This document shows positions 9,326 through 21,361 of a stretch of DNA of 64,000 nt, one piece after another. The DNA is from Zopfochytrium polystomum (lineage: Eukaryota > Chytridiomycota > Chytridiomycetes > Chytridiales > Chytridiaceae). How positions within the stretch are numbered: the first letter of the stretch is position 1; every line of letters starts with the position of its first letter. The DNA lies in NCBI GenBank assembly GCA_025765615.1, contig JAIVFJ010000030.1:310001-374000 (forward strand), in the 5' to 3' direction. A program made the position numbers and the translations under genes. A model generated the notes under the pieces. The model ran no database searches and was not told where the DNA came from. It was given only the letters and a program-made list of their open reading frames with translations.

Positions 9326-11841
9326 TCACGTCCGGGCAAGGACTTTCTCCATAGCAGCAAACAGTTTTGAAAAGTCGCTCTTGATGCTGTTCCCAAAGCG
9401 TAACAGCTATACATTGTGCGGGAAGAAAGAACAGGTCACGCTTGAAGCTGATAACATGACGAGCAGGCGAAGGAAGAGAAACGCACCTTATCCGTTGTGT
9501 CCAACAGCTCGATCGATTGCGTCAACGCGTTGTACCGCGCGGTAAAGGGCCTTTCAAACGACTGTGTGTAGTCTCTGGAATGGCAAATTAAGCAAACTTC
9601 AAATATAATTAGACCAGCGGAGCAGTCACACCTGACTTTTTCCTTCATATCCGAGAAGCTTTCGGCCACGAAATAAAGTGGTTGGTACGTAGTAATTCTG
9701 TGGATGACGCACATATTAGAGCGCAGACGGCAAGTGATCAGAAGTCAAGCATACGGGTAATCTGTCACAGCGGTCACGGCAGGCTCGAACGGTGCATATT
9801 TCGCTTCGCCACTTAAACAATGCTCCAGCTCTCCGAAACTGGACAGAAGCCCCGCTCCGTAGGCTTTCACTGCCCCGTTCTCCCTGCACAGACCGAATTC
9901 AACTGTTTCGACATGGTAGTGAGTCATGGGCGACGATTTTTGCGAGCGAGTACGGCAATACCTGTGAACCAATAAATCTGCACAAAAACAAACACTTAGT
10001 GTAACTCCTTGAAGCCCAATACAGCAAATTCTATTACCGTTGCGAGCCTCTTTAATTCCGCATCTGAAGCACCCAATGATGCGAGACCAATCTCTTGGGA
10101 AAAGTCTGCAAAGTCTGCAAATCCTCGAAAGTCAGCCAGAGCAACACCGAAAGTTCGAACTGCATTGTATCTACCTGGGTCGGAATACAAAGGGACGTGC
10201 CCCAAAAGCTCATGGCACACGTCAGGCTCAGGTGTGTAGAACGGCATGGAGTGGTGTCGCATGTACTGAGTGCTGTGAAAAACGCGGAACGCTAAAGCAT
10301 TCAAGAAATCACGCGACGATAGAAGTCCCATCACAGGTCTGATTGTGAAACCGGTACAATCTGCACAGTGTGATCAGATTTAACTATCCTCTGCCGCGGG
10401 GAAGAAAGATCTTAATCGGGGCTTAACCTTTGATAAACCTCGACACGTCCTCCAGCTGCGGAATATTGTCCCGTCGGTACCCGCAATTTTCGGTGAGGAG
10501 CTTTGTTGGAAGCAGCATCAGCAAAGGACCGATGAATTGACCATCTTTGGACTCACTGGAAAGACGTAGCGATGCTCTCGGCACGCGTGAGTTGCATAGA
10601 GAGTTTCCAGTTTCCCCAAAACTGCGCCCCTGTGTGAGGCATAGTGTGTCAGCCATTGCGTTGGTACACTTCGAAGCCCGACTCCCACCATGTTTCTATT
10701 TCTTGTTTGGTGTATTCAATTCTGGGAAGCTGCATACCGCTATTGGTTTCGAAATGGTTGGGCGTGATAAGCAGCTTTTTCAGGAAAAAAAGGGTCATCT
10801 TACTGTCGATAAGTTTTTGCGATCTCGGTGATTTCAGCCCGCCTTGCCCGGTATTGTGGGTCAAGGAAGCCAGGATGGTCGGCGTCCAACTCCTTTTCAG
10901 GCAGAGCGTTTTAGTATCCTCAGTTTTCCAACGTGCGGGTGCGTGTTCAACGTACCGCGCCATAGGACATGACTTTGTCCGCAAAGGTGTCCAGATCAGC
11001 GATTTTCCGAGGAAACCACGGCACGCCATGATAGTCTATGCAGCAAGACGGGTTTTAGCACCGCTCATACTAAAATAAAATAGGAAAAAAAGAAGAAAAA
11101 AAAGCGATTGGCAGCTATCTTACGCGGTTCCATTGCGTCCGAGTCTCCCGTTGTCACGTTGATCGCATTAATAACCGGTGACTTCATGAGGGAAGATTTG
11201 ACACATTCCACCTCGGCCGCGGAGCGCGCATTAAAGTCGATGTAAATGTCATAGTTGCCCTTTGTTCGCGAGGGCCGGGATTCAATCCGCGTCAGCGAGA
11301 CGTTCTGCTCGCGAATGAGGGCAAGAACTTCGTCCAACGCGCCGACACGGTCTGTGATGGAGAACCTATTTTTTAAATTTGATACGTTTATAATTGAGGC
11401 TTTGTTGGGGGAGGTCAGAGGGGGAAAGCACCAAGGCACGCACATGAACGTTGTCAAGACCGGCGACGACGTGCCAGGTGCCGGTTGCGACGACGCGCCG
11501 GGGGCGAATCCCGCCGCGGCCGACAGGTGGCGCTGCTGGCGGAGTGTTGGCAGTGTGTGCGACAGCCAAAGGGACTTGTCAACAAGGCTTGCCTTGCTGC
11601 GGTTGGGGCGCAGGGCACCGGGAGCACATGGAGGCGTGGACAAGGCGGCTGCGAAGGGAGGACGGGTCGTGAAGTGGAGGCTTCCTGAGTTGACGGTGGG
11701 CGGGAGGGGGAAGGGGGGGGAACGAGGGGGGGGGGGACGGTCGTCAGGGCCATTTGCAAGCAAGCAAGCACCGCCAGCCGAGCGCGCACCGGGAGAGCCC
11801 CTCACCACCAGCAGGCGGCGCATTGCAGTTGGGTGCATCAT
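9326..11841 (-). CDS. aromatic amino acid hydroxylase (phenylalanine 4-hydroxylase-like)
   Basis: Fourteen exons: 11841-11444, 11365-11124, 11035-10956, 10892-10804, 10739-10689, 10629-10557, 10500-10428, 10360-10175, 10114-10038, 9977-9962, 9902-9755, 9697-9632, 9574-9487 and 9406-9326. All phases close, giving 555 residues. Pterin-dependent, iron-containing hydroxylases of this family use tetrahydrobiopterin and oxygen to hydroxylate Phe, Tyr or Trp. An ACT regulatory domain ([30 protein letters not shown]) covers about residues 130-200. The catalytic domain follows: [52 protein letters not shown], and the iron ligands in [14 protein letters not shown] (two His) and WFTVEFGL (Glu). The 16-nt exon supplies most of IYWFT. 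The N-terminal 130 residues are low-complexity and Ala/Pro-rich; an organelle signal is possible. Similarity is closest to phenylalanine hydroxylase, but substrate choice cannot be fixed. The family is rare in fungi. Confidence 0.9.
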
Positions 11842-12202
11842 TGTGATGTTGGTTTTTTTTTTTTTTTTTTTTTTTCTTGGTTTTTTTCTCTCTTTCTTTC
11901 TTTTCTTTCTTTTTTTTGAACCTTTTTTTGTCTGTCTTTCATTCTTCATTCTTGTCATTCGTCTGTTCTCCTATGAAAATGAATCCTTTTTTTGTTTACG
12001 AATGAAAGCCTTTTGTTTCACTGCAACATCCGCCCCCCATTCGCTCGCCCATCGGAAAACCAGGGTCGACAAGACGAGTACGAAAAAAAAACAAAAAAAA
12101 AAAGGGAAGAAAAAGGAAAAGGTGTGGAAAGGGAGGGACAAAAGACAAAAAACATCAAAATAATCAAAAAAGCAAGAAGACACAAAAAAGACAAACACCA
12201 CC
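11842..12202. other. short intergenic gap with homopolymer T and A runs
   Basis: The gap lies between the hydroxylase start and the trehalase stop. It holds a run of more than 20 T at about 11850-11875, then T-rich and A-rich tracts (12080-12190). It should include the hydroxylase promoter and the trehalase 3' UTR. The T-run lies directly upstream of the hydroxylase start and reads as poly(A) on the coding strand. Confidence 0.5.
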
Positions 12203-15200
12203 TCATGCCTTCATGGTTTTCCTCGGCGCAGATTTGAAAAATGAGTCAGGGTCCGTTAGAGTCCCCAATGCTCGCCGCATATGGGAGGTCAGGTAGACCA
12301 GCCCAACCTGGTGAAAAAGAGGGCGGGTAGGAGGAAGATAACGAATACAGGGTGAGGAGCTGAAGAACGGTGGGGACATTGTGCTCAACTCACCTGGAAA
12401 CTCGCATTCATCCAACCAAAGCCTTCTTTTGCAACAAATTTGAAGTCCGTACCCACATTCCCGTACTCAACCTTGACCCGATGCGTCATACCCACAACGT
12501 CAAATTTCTCGGGAACAACGCCGTTAAAGTCAACAAACGACTTGACGACCGTGTACAGCCAACGATAAACCAGCCGCCTCGCGTCGTCGTGGAAGCCGTA
12601 CTTTTCTAGGCCCTCCCAAGCCATGATTTGGTGCGGCGCCCAGCCGTAGGGGTAATCCCACTGCCGATTGGGCCTGCTGAGCGATATTTTGCCGCGGGAC
12701 TCCTCCGTTCCCGACACAAGCCCGCCCTTAACCTCAAAGAGCTCCAAGCACCGAGGAACGAGAACACTCGCCTGCTCACGACTCGCGAGACCGCTCCACA
12801 ACGCCCACAAGGCCGTGCATGAGCGGTAGACAGACTGCCGCTGGAGTCTGCAGTCGTAGTCAAAGAAGAGCCGCTCGTTGTCCGACCATAGGTGCTTGTA
12901 CACGAGCGCCTTGGTTCGCTTCGATAGCGACAGGAACAGTTTTGCTGGAAGCACAACCGAAAAAAGACTCGAGTTCGATGACGGCAACGTAAAAGTCGGG
13001 ATGCCGGTGAACGAAGAGCTCTCGAAATTGTCGGGGTACGCATGGTACTCCTCGTCCAACTCTTGATCGAACACAACAATCGCCTTCGCCCAGTCGCTGG
13101 ACCAGCCTCCGTTGTTACCAATTGTTCCTTCAACTCCACGATCCAAGAGATTTTCCAGCCAGTGCTTCATGTTTCGAAGATTTTCGTCGTTCGGTCCGCG
13201 GCGGACGCGAATCCGGAAGCTTTTAAGAAAGTCTCGTCAGCACCGAAATGAGCGAGCCATCTCTCTCTCAATACCTTCCGCCAAACTCTTCAGAGATTAT
13301 CTTGTAGAGATCCAGCTCGTACTTGTACACCAATGAGTTTAGGTCGATGGTAGCGAGATTTGCGCAATTGCCATCAAACCGGTAGGTAGTGTCGTGACCA
13401 CTTTCACGAACTAAAATAAGAATGCAATGAGAAAGACGAAACCATGTTCGGCATGACTTACCGGCGCGGTCGTGAATGAAGTACTGATCCAACTCCGGAA
13501 CTTGCACTTCGTGTCGGGAGTACGCTTTCTCAAATTCCTCCACTGTCATATTCCTCGCTTTGGCGTGCGGTTCCAGGACGTGATGGAAATGATTGCTCTC
13601 CGTTTCTGGCGGCATGCCAATACCCTCTGGGTGATATTTGGTCAATCCCACGACAGGGTCGAGCCTTGGGCTTGTCATCCACACTCCCAACAGCTCCTTC
13701 AGCGACGCACGAACTCCGCGAGCGAGCCATACTTTCAGCTCGCCCTTCGCCCAAGGCCGTCTAGGTGGGGGGGCGGTCGATTGTGTGGGGGCGGCCTGGT
13801 CGGCGGCACTCCGTACGAATGCACGATACACTTGCAGAATCATATCCGTGAGAAACGGTGGTTGGGATCGAGTGAGATAGTAACTTCTGTTGGCGTTCAA
13901 AATTTTCCCGTAATGTTCGATTTCGTATACGAAGTTTTCGACCATTCCCTGAGCAAGGGCAACTCGCCCATCCACAAGAAGTCCGAGAGCCTCAAAGTAA
14001 GAGTCCCAGCCGTACATTTCATTGAAGCGTCCACCCGGAACTACAAAAGGAGTTCCTGATACCTTTTCGGACCCTGTCAACGCGTCAGTCCGACGCCGAA
14101 GGGCCAGCGAAAGTATGCCAGGTAGTTTGTTCAAGGACTGAACATATTGGGGGGTAATAATTTCGGGAAGTTGAACGACGTCCAAGTTCAAATGTGGGCG
14201 ATCCGTCTTCACTTTCGTGTAGTACTCAAGCGCGAACTTGTCGTGGTACGGAATGTAAATACGGTACTGCTGGTCCTTTTGCCGATTTTTCGGATCTGCG
14301 CAGATGACTTCAAGGCCTTCATCGCGGGAGAACGGTAAGAAGCTGAATTAAGTAGGGAACAGAACTACCACCTTCTGCGTCGATTCTGCGAGTTAAACCA
14401 TCCCAGAAATGGTACTTGATCAACCGGTGCAGGCGATCGACAGGGTTTTCGTTCAAGCGCGTTTCGTCAATTGTGATAAACTTTCGGCCGTGATCCGTAG
14501 CAAGCGCCAACTCTTGAAGCAAATTCGAAAGCATATAGGTTCCGCGGATTTCGAATTTGTTGTATCCGTTGCTGTTAGCCGTACCCACTTTGAACATTTT
14601 GGGACCCGCATCCTGCACAGTGATTTGGCAGTCACCATCGGTGTCCTCTTGCTCAAGTATTTGGCCTGTACAGCGTTTGGAGAGGAAACAGCTTTCGTCA
14701 GCGTGCCATCGAAACTATCAAACTCAAAGAAAGATTTACGTTTGGTTTCCTCCACGTCTATGATGAACTTTCGCGTTTGGCCAGCGTTCGTAAAGTCGTC
14801 GTGTGAACTTCTGCGACTGCGATCCCAGACGCCCATTGTCCTAGGGGCTCCTGGTTCCACGAACCTTCGTTGCGGTCCGAGGTTGTAAGTCTGAAAAGGT
14901 CCCTTAGGACATTCGAGAATATTTGCAAGGTTCAGGGACTGATACACACCGAGAACGATCGCTTATGGAGGGACAGTAAGCTTGTTTCTTCGGCCTGTCC
15001 ATGCGCGTGCCGATGGTCGGAGTCGAAGTACTCTAGCTCATTTTCCAATTCGAATTTCGGTTTCCCCGAAACTGGTTTTGGCTCTAAAAGCTCCAAAGCG
15101 CGTTTCGAACGATCATTGTCTGCACGAACAGGGCTGCTTGTAACAACCGACGCAATCAGAGGCAGATCCACGGAAGGGACAAGAGCATCTAAAGGGGTCT

Positions 15201-15819
15201 CGTCATCTTCTGATTCCCGCCAAATGGACGGAAGAGTACTCGGATCGAATGCTTCACTGGACGGGGTGTCGTATTCGGCGAGGGCATCGTAACCGTAGTC
15301 CTGGTCGAAGTCACGGAATCCCGGGACGGGAAAAGAGGCACTCAAGGGGTAGCTGTTGTCAAGAGCAATGAACGATGCGACACCTCCCTCGGCTGCAGAG
15401 GATGCTGTTGCGAGTACAGGAGGTGATGGAGTGGAGGAATCTGCGTCTGAAGGCGACGTTCTAACTCCAACTGACACCCTTGAGCGAACACAGTCGTCCA
15501 GACGGAGCTCTCCGGCTTCGCCTCGAACTGCGGAGCGCCAACTGCCTCGATCGCTCCCGTTACCCCGAAGAAACTGTTGCAGCATTGGGACTTGAGGTAC
15601 CTCTGAAGCAGAGGCCCGGCTTGCGGGTGAGGGGACAGCACCATAAGAAGCCATGCCGGCCTCACCGCCACTCGGGGTGGATCCGCCAGCCCTTCCGGAC
15701 CAAGATCCCGAGGAAGCATTTCCAGCGGCAGCAGAGGCTGGATGCTGGGGTACCAGCTTTGAAGGAGAGGAGATTCCCTGCGAGGGGAGGTACGAACGCG
15801 ATGTGGAGGAAGAGTTCAT
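12203..15819 (-). CDS. neutral (cytosolic, calcium-loop) trehalase
   Basis: Exons 15819-14950, 14890-14740, 14665-14372, 14316-13462, 13410-13275, 13219-12394 and 12307-12203; phases close to give about 1078 residues. The enzyme hydrolyses trehalose to two glucoses (GH37), typically on spore germination or stress relief. Both family signatures are present: [15 protein letters not shown] (about residue 540) and [13 protein letters not shown] (about residue 955), as well as [13 protein letters not shown] formed across an intron. The fungal neutral-trehalase calcium loop is seen as [13 protein letters not shown], followed by [20 protein letters not shown]. Upstream, SRRSSHDD fits a protein kinase A site, matching the known activation of such trehalases by PKA. 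The first 290 residues are Ser/Pro/Ala-rich and longer than in yeast enzymes. The insert [13 protein letters not shown] in the catalytic domain looks lineage-specific. Confidence 0.92.
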
Positions 15820-16786
15820 GTTTTTTTTCGCGCCACCCCACGATCAGTCAAGTCAGAGAGATGCCGACAGGCAGAAAGGCCAGTTCGAGTTCCCTTCACC
15901 CAGCAGCAAGGCCAACGTCCTTTCTTGCGCGAGCAAAGAAGTGTGTTTGCGTGTGAGTGTGTGTGGGTGTGCGTGTGTGGATGTGAGGCCCCCCGTCCGA
16001 CCCGAGCTCCCGGCAAGCACAGTGTAGTCTCTGTGTGTGTGTGTGTGTGTGTGTGAGTGTGTGTTCGTTCGTGTGCGCGTGCGATGGGGCGTGGCGGGGT
16101 GGTGGAGTGCGGGGGCAAACAGGCAGGCTTTTTTTTTTTTTTTCTTTTCGTCGTTTTTATAAGGTTTCTTTCTTTCTTTTTTTCTTATTCTTTCTTTCTT
16201 TTCCCACACACACAAACGTTCATACGAACAAGCAAACAAAGTTGCAAAAATTAATATAATCACAATGTAATCACATCGTTTTTCTGTCTCTGTCTCTCTG
16301 TCTCTGCCTCTTACTCCTCGCCCTGGAGAAAACGCGAAATGAATCGCCGATCAAAGTCGATTCCCAAAATTGCTGGCGGCTATCGATGGTGCTTGGTGAT
16401 TTTTTTCGACAATTTCCCACCTCCAGCTGAGCAAAAACATCAGCAGAGGGCGACTGTTTCCATCCACGCACCGAACCACAACACCAAAACACCAAAACCT
16501 AAAAATTACAAAAAATATCCTGAGTCGATTACATGAATCAGTGCCCGCGTTCTAAACGTTCCAAACGAACAGAATAAATAATAAACATAGTGATACCAAC
16601 CTTTACATTGGTCGTTCACCCGTTGGGTTCCTGCTTTGATGTGCAGGATTCATTGAGGTCAACAGCTTGAGGGTGCTTTTTTTGACTGCCCGTCGAAAAT
16701 CAGAAAATTTGGACGCTCGCAACGACCGCAGAGGTGGGAAGACGTGGCTCTCTCGTTTCCCACTCCGGTTGTTTTTGATATATCAA
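15820..16786. other. intergenic region between trehalase start and kinesin 3' end
   Basis: About 970 bp. It holds TG-rich microsatellite DNA (15945-16080), a T-run at about 16128-16145 and a (TC)n-like patch (16280-16310). On the minus strand these are CA-rich and lie upstream of the trehalase start, so they are probably promoter or 5' UTR. No gene recognised. Confidence 0.5.
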
Positions 16787-19654
16787 TTATTCAAAAAAGG
16801 GGGGGAAAAAGGCTTCATTTCCTTTGGAGCCATTGCGAACGCTCACAACTGCAGCCCCCTTTGTCCGCAAACGCAATTCCCCAAGCTGCTTGCATCGGGA
16901 GAGTGTTTTTGTTATTCCTGTTGTGGAGTCAAAACAACACAGAAAATCGAGGCCTGGATCAGTGGGACTCGGGCAAGCGGGGAGAGGCTTCGTGCTCTTA
17001 CAGTAATTTGACGTCGTACGCTCGGGCAGATCCAGCTGGGAGTCGGTCAAGGCGCAGTTAGCATGGAGTTTCGTCTCCTCATTTTTCTTTAATTTTTTTT
17101 TACCTTTAGCTTCAACAGATTCTCGGCGGCGTACCGAAACTGAAGGTCTCCCGAGACGATGGCCGACTTTGCATACTGGCACATGGGTCTTCTTTCCTTG
17201 CGCATCGCGCACGGCCTGGCCACCTTGTTTTTCAAGTTCAAGTGAGTCACCTTTGTGAGGATCCACTCGTTGGTCTCGTCATCGTATCCCGCGCGGTGCT
17301 CGATTTTGCGGGCCTCGTCGGGCGGAATAAAGTTTTCGATGATGGCCACCTTGAGCGCCAGCTCCCTCGACAGTTCGCGTACAGTGTCCAGCAGGTCCTC
17401 GCGCTCGTTCCTAAACTCGTCCTGCAGGTCGCCAATCTCGGCCTTTGCGGCCTGCAGCTTTGCCCACAGCTTCTTGAGCTTCTTGCTCTTGACGTCGACC
17501 TCGTCCTGCAGCGACGCGTAGTTCTCCTCCATCTGCAGCTGCAGCTCCTGCCGCCCCTCGAGCCGCTGCTGCAGCTCGCGCTCCACGCGCTTCTGCGCCT
17601 GGATCCGCGCCTGCGTCTCCTGCAACCCGCGCTCCTGGTCCGCCACCCGGTCCACAATGTTGACCCCGCCCACCAGCAGCTTTGCCTCCATCGACGCCAA
17701 CTGCCGCGCGAGGTGTTCCCGCGCCTTGCGCTCCTGCTCCAGCTCGTGCGCTCGCTTCTCCAGCTCCGCTGCGAGTCGCTGCTTCTCCTCCGTCACCATG
17801 TTCTTGGACGCGAGCAGCTCGCGCCGCTCCGCCTCCACCTCCGCCTCCATCCGCGCGATCGTATCCGGGTCCAGCAGCGCCGCGTCGCGGCCGGCTTCGT
17901 CTTCGAGCCCGCCCGCGCCGCCGCTAACGCCCGCGCCCACCGACCCGTCCTCGTCCCCGCCGTCACCGCTGCCGCCCGCGTCGTCGCGACTTCCGCTTGA
18001 CTTTGCGCGTGACCTTGCGCACCACCTTTTTCACGACCGTGCTGCCAGCACCGCCGCCGCCCCCGCTGCCGGCCCTCTGCTTTGCCTCGAGCGCCTCCTT
18101 GAGGCGGCGGATCTCGTCCTGGTACTCGCGGAGCATGGCGTCCTTTGGGTCTTCGTTTATTTTGGGCTTGTTTTTGATGTTTTTGGCGCGGTTGGCGTAG
18201 CGGAGCGTGCTAAGAGTTTCGTCGTAGTTGTAACTGGCTGGGCTCAGGGTCGCAATCATGAGCGTCCTGTGTGTGGGTGTGTGTGTGTGTGTGTGGATCG
18301 AATGAGCAGGTTAAAATGGTTGTACGCGTGCTTTCTCGAGTTGTCCTCACGAACTTTGCGTTGCCTCCGAGCGAGTCCTGCAAAAGGCCTGATTAGGGGG
18401 GACAAATTAGAGAGAGGTGAAAGGAGAAAAAATGAACAAAAAAAAAAAAAAATCTTGTCCACGTGTCCGCACACAACAACAAAACTTACGTGTCAGCTTC
18501 GAGTCACGATACGGAATGTGCGAGCTCTTGCCGTCCACAAGTGCGGAGATGCAGTTTCCGAGAGCCGACAGAGACAGGTTGATCTTTGTGGCCTCCTTCA
18601 GGCGCTCGCCAGTGGCGCCCGTCTTGGACTGGCGCTCGCTGCCGGCCAGGTCGACGAGGTGCAGCTTGCCCGCGAGGAAGCGGTCCTGCTGCCCGTCGAC
18701 GCCGCCGCGCGCCTCGGACGACTCGATCGTGATAGTGAAGATCGAGTGCGAGCGCGACGACGTCTCGTTCATGAGCGTCGCGCCGACCGACCGCGCGGCG
18801 TTGCCGACGCTCATCAGCTGCTCCATCTCGGCCACGCTGCGCACCACGTACGACGACAGGTCCTTGACGTAGACGCCCGTCTCGGGGTGCTCCTTGAGCT
18901 CCAGGTGAGCGGGCCGCGCGCCGTTGCCGCCGCCGTTGCCCTTTGTCTTGACGAGCAGGTCGCGGATATCTTCGTTGTAGATCTCGAGGAACGACACGCG
19001 CACGAGGAACTGCTTGTGGACGGAGCGCGCAATGTGGTCAAAGATGTGGTTGAAGGCGTTGGGGATGATGCCGCGCAGGTGCGGGATGTTGCTAATGCCC
19101 TGCATGGAAAACGTCTTGCCCGTGCCGGTCTGGCCTATTTTTCACCGTTGTTAGTTTTTATTTAACTTTGTTGTCAGCAGCAGCAGCAGCAGAAGCAGCG
19201 ATCACCCGTCAATCGTTAAGGCGCAGATCCCCCTCCCCCCGCCCTTACCGTAGCAAAAGACGGTGCCGTTGAATCCGTTGAGCACCGCATCGACAATGAC
19301 GCGCGCCGTGGCGTTGTACACTTCGATCTGTTTTTTATATTTTTTATTTTGTTTTGCGAAGGCGGGGTAGTAAGGGCAAGGACGGCGCCAGTCCCAATAA
19401 AGGAGAAGGGAAACAAAGGAAGAAAAGCCTGCTATCGCGCTCCCCCTACCTACCTGCGTGCAGTTTTCGTCAAAGGCGGCGTCAAAGGTAAACTGCTTGT
19501 TTGCGTCGTCCTCCGACTTTGGGCTCTGTAGAAAGACGGCGCCCCGGTCGGGCTCGATCCGCACGCACTTTTTGGCGCCGCCGCCCGCGCCGCGCTCCTT
19601 TTCCTTTTCGCTGAAGGGCCGGCAGCGCACGCACACGATGACGCTCTCGGCCAT
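16787..19654 (-). CDS. kinesin-2 (KIF3/FLA10-type) motor subunit, with one apparent frame break
   Basis: Exons 19654-19454, 19327-19249, 19134-18490, 18388-18355, 18266-17104 and probably 17035-16787. The motor domain (about residues 1-345) begins [17 protein letters not shown]. It has [13 protein letters not shown] (P-loop, joined across an intron), [11 protein letters not shown] and [15 protein letters not shown]. After it comes the neck typical of heterotrimeric kinesin-2: [21 protein letters not shown] long coiled coil follows (17300-17940), then the conserved tail [20 protein letters not shown] and [11 protein letters not shown]. Kinesin-2 drives anterograde intraflagellar transport, so a flagellated stage is likely. 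After KRKS near 17990-18000 the frame must advance one base to enter the acidic stretch ([16 protein letters not shown]) and coiled coil; removing one base makes all phases close. The exact C-terminus after the RTTSNY motif is uncertain. Confidence 0.85.
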
Positions 19655-21038
19655 GGTCTGTCAGCCAGATAGAGTGACGCGAGCAGGAGGTGTGTTTGGG
19701 GTGGGGGGAAGAGGAGTAGGGGGATACTTTTGATGACGTGGAGTGATGATGACGACAATGTTGATTGGTGAGCGAGCGCTGATGCTACTTGGTGCGACTT
19801 CTGCTGGTGGCGGGGATCACTGTTGAAAGCAACGAGCGATAGCAGCTGAATGAATCTATGGGTAGTTGCGGGTGTTTTGTGTGGGAGAGGAGTATGTGAG
19901 TGTAAGAGTGTGTGATTCTAAGGGACAGCGAGAGAGGCAGACTGAGAGAGACCGAGGACGTCTGTGTGTGCGTGTGTGTGCGCCCGCTTTTGCGACAAAC
20001 TGCTTTCATATAAAGAACAAGTCATATATTAATATGTACCTACAACAATTGTGCGAACGCAAGACATCAACCGCGCTACAAGGATACGAAGAAGGGGGAT
20101 GTGCTGATGCGTGCTGCAAATCCAACAGCGCTCGGATAGCTCAAAAAGATCTAGAGTTGGCAGCTGAGCGTATCTTTCTTTGGCTAGGTTTTGTGACTCG
20201 ACGTCGTCGTCGTCGGAGGTTCCTCTGAGCAAGGGGCTAGTGCAGTCGTCCGCAGCGAGACGCCTCGCAATAATGAAAATGCAATGAAATCGTGTATGTA
20301 CAATGTAATGAAAACACAAGATCGCTTGCACACATATTAAAATCAAAAATGCGCTGTTGTTGTTGTTGCTGTTGTAGCTGTTATTGTTGCTTTCATAGAT
20401 TTTGCTTCCCGACGTGGAGCGAGCGTATTTGCAAGAGAGGCCGCCCTCCCAAGAGAAGGAAACGAATGAAGAGCACTTTGTGTAATATTACATACATGTA
20501 AGCAGACGCACACACGCCAAAACCACCCGCCCACCCGGGCCGCTCGGACGAAGGAGAAAAGCAGACGAAGATGCATGTGTGTAACGCAAAGCCGCATATG
20601 CATTGCCAACGCCAGTCTCTCTCACTCTCTCTCTCCCTCTCTCCCTCTGTCTCTCTCTGGTTTTCTCTCTGTTTCTCACACACACACACACACACTCTCT
20701 CTCTCTCTCTCGCTCTCTCTCCCTCTCTCTCCCTCTCTCTCACACCCTTCCTCACAGACAGATCTCCGCTGATGCAATCCGAGTGGGCCGCGGGTGTTTC
20801 TTTTTTGCACGCACGCGAGGGCGCGTGCGCCGGCTCTCTAGCCCCTCGCTCACTCAAAATCTCACACGCTCACTTACTCAAACACGCGCAGACAGACAGA
20901 CCGACATTCATGCTTGAAGCCTTGGGGGAGGGAGACACACACTCTCCTGCCTGGCGAGAGTGAGAGAGATAGAGAGAGAGAGAGAGGGACAGACGGTAGT
21001 CATACCACGCTCACTCTCCCACTCTCTCTCTCTCTCAC

Positions 21039-21072
<34 letters not shown>

Positions 21073-21126
21073 CCTCTCACTCTCTCTCTCTCTCTCCTCT
21101 CTCTCTCTCCTCTCTCTCTCTCTCTC

Positions 21127-21174
<48 letters not shown>

Positions 21175-21361
21175 GTCTCTCTCTCGCTCTCTTCTCCTTC
21201 CTTCTCACTCTCCTCTTTCACACCAGGAAAGCACAGCAGGAACCAACCAAACAGCAGCCGCACACTCGCTCGCTACCCCCCCTAACTGCAACTACTGCCT
21301 GCTGGATACCAACCTACCTACCTGCCATCCCCCCTACCCCCGTCAGCGCAGCAGATATTAG
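19655..21361. promoter_or_regulatory. divergent intergenic region, CT/GA- and CA-microsatellite rich
   Basis: This 1.7-kb region separates the divergent kinesin and protein-kinase genes. It contains GA-rich DNA near 19920-19960, CT and CA tracts at 20618-20760, and a long CT tract at about 21010-21205, ending about 150 bp before the kinase start. On each side the pyrimidine strand is the coding strand of the nearer gene. No gene was recognised inside. Confidence 0.55.
20618..21205 (+). repeat. compound CT/CA microsatellite tracts
   Basis: Successive impure (CT)n blocks at 20618-20760, with a (CA)n block at about 20675-20695, and at 21010-21205. They lie upstream of the plus-strand kinase start at 21362 and may belong to its promoter or 5' UTR. 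Confidence 0.85.

Noticed and set aside
8769..9545. 258-residue plus-strand open frame
   Set aside because: Overlaps the last two hydroxylase exons, which are confirmed by phase and family similarity; composition is Arg/Ser noise.
11255..12163. 302-residue plus-strand open frame
   Set aside because: Antisense to the hydroxylase ACT and N-terminal exons, then runs into poly-T-encoded Phe; no independent support.
17657..19165. 502-residue open frame on the plus strand opposite the kinesin
   Set aside because: It is the mirror of the GC-rich coding strand of the kinesin exons, composed of Leu/Arg/Val-rich shadow sequence with no domain and spanning kinesin introns.
20960..21205. CRISPR-like or telomeric array
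   Set aside because: The repeats are simple CT dinucleotides without unique spacers or a telomere-type unit.
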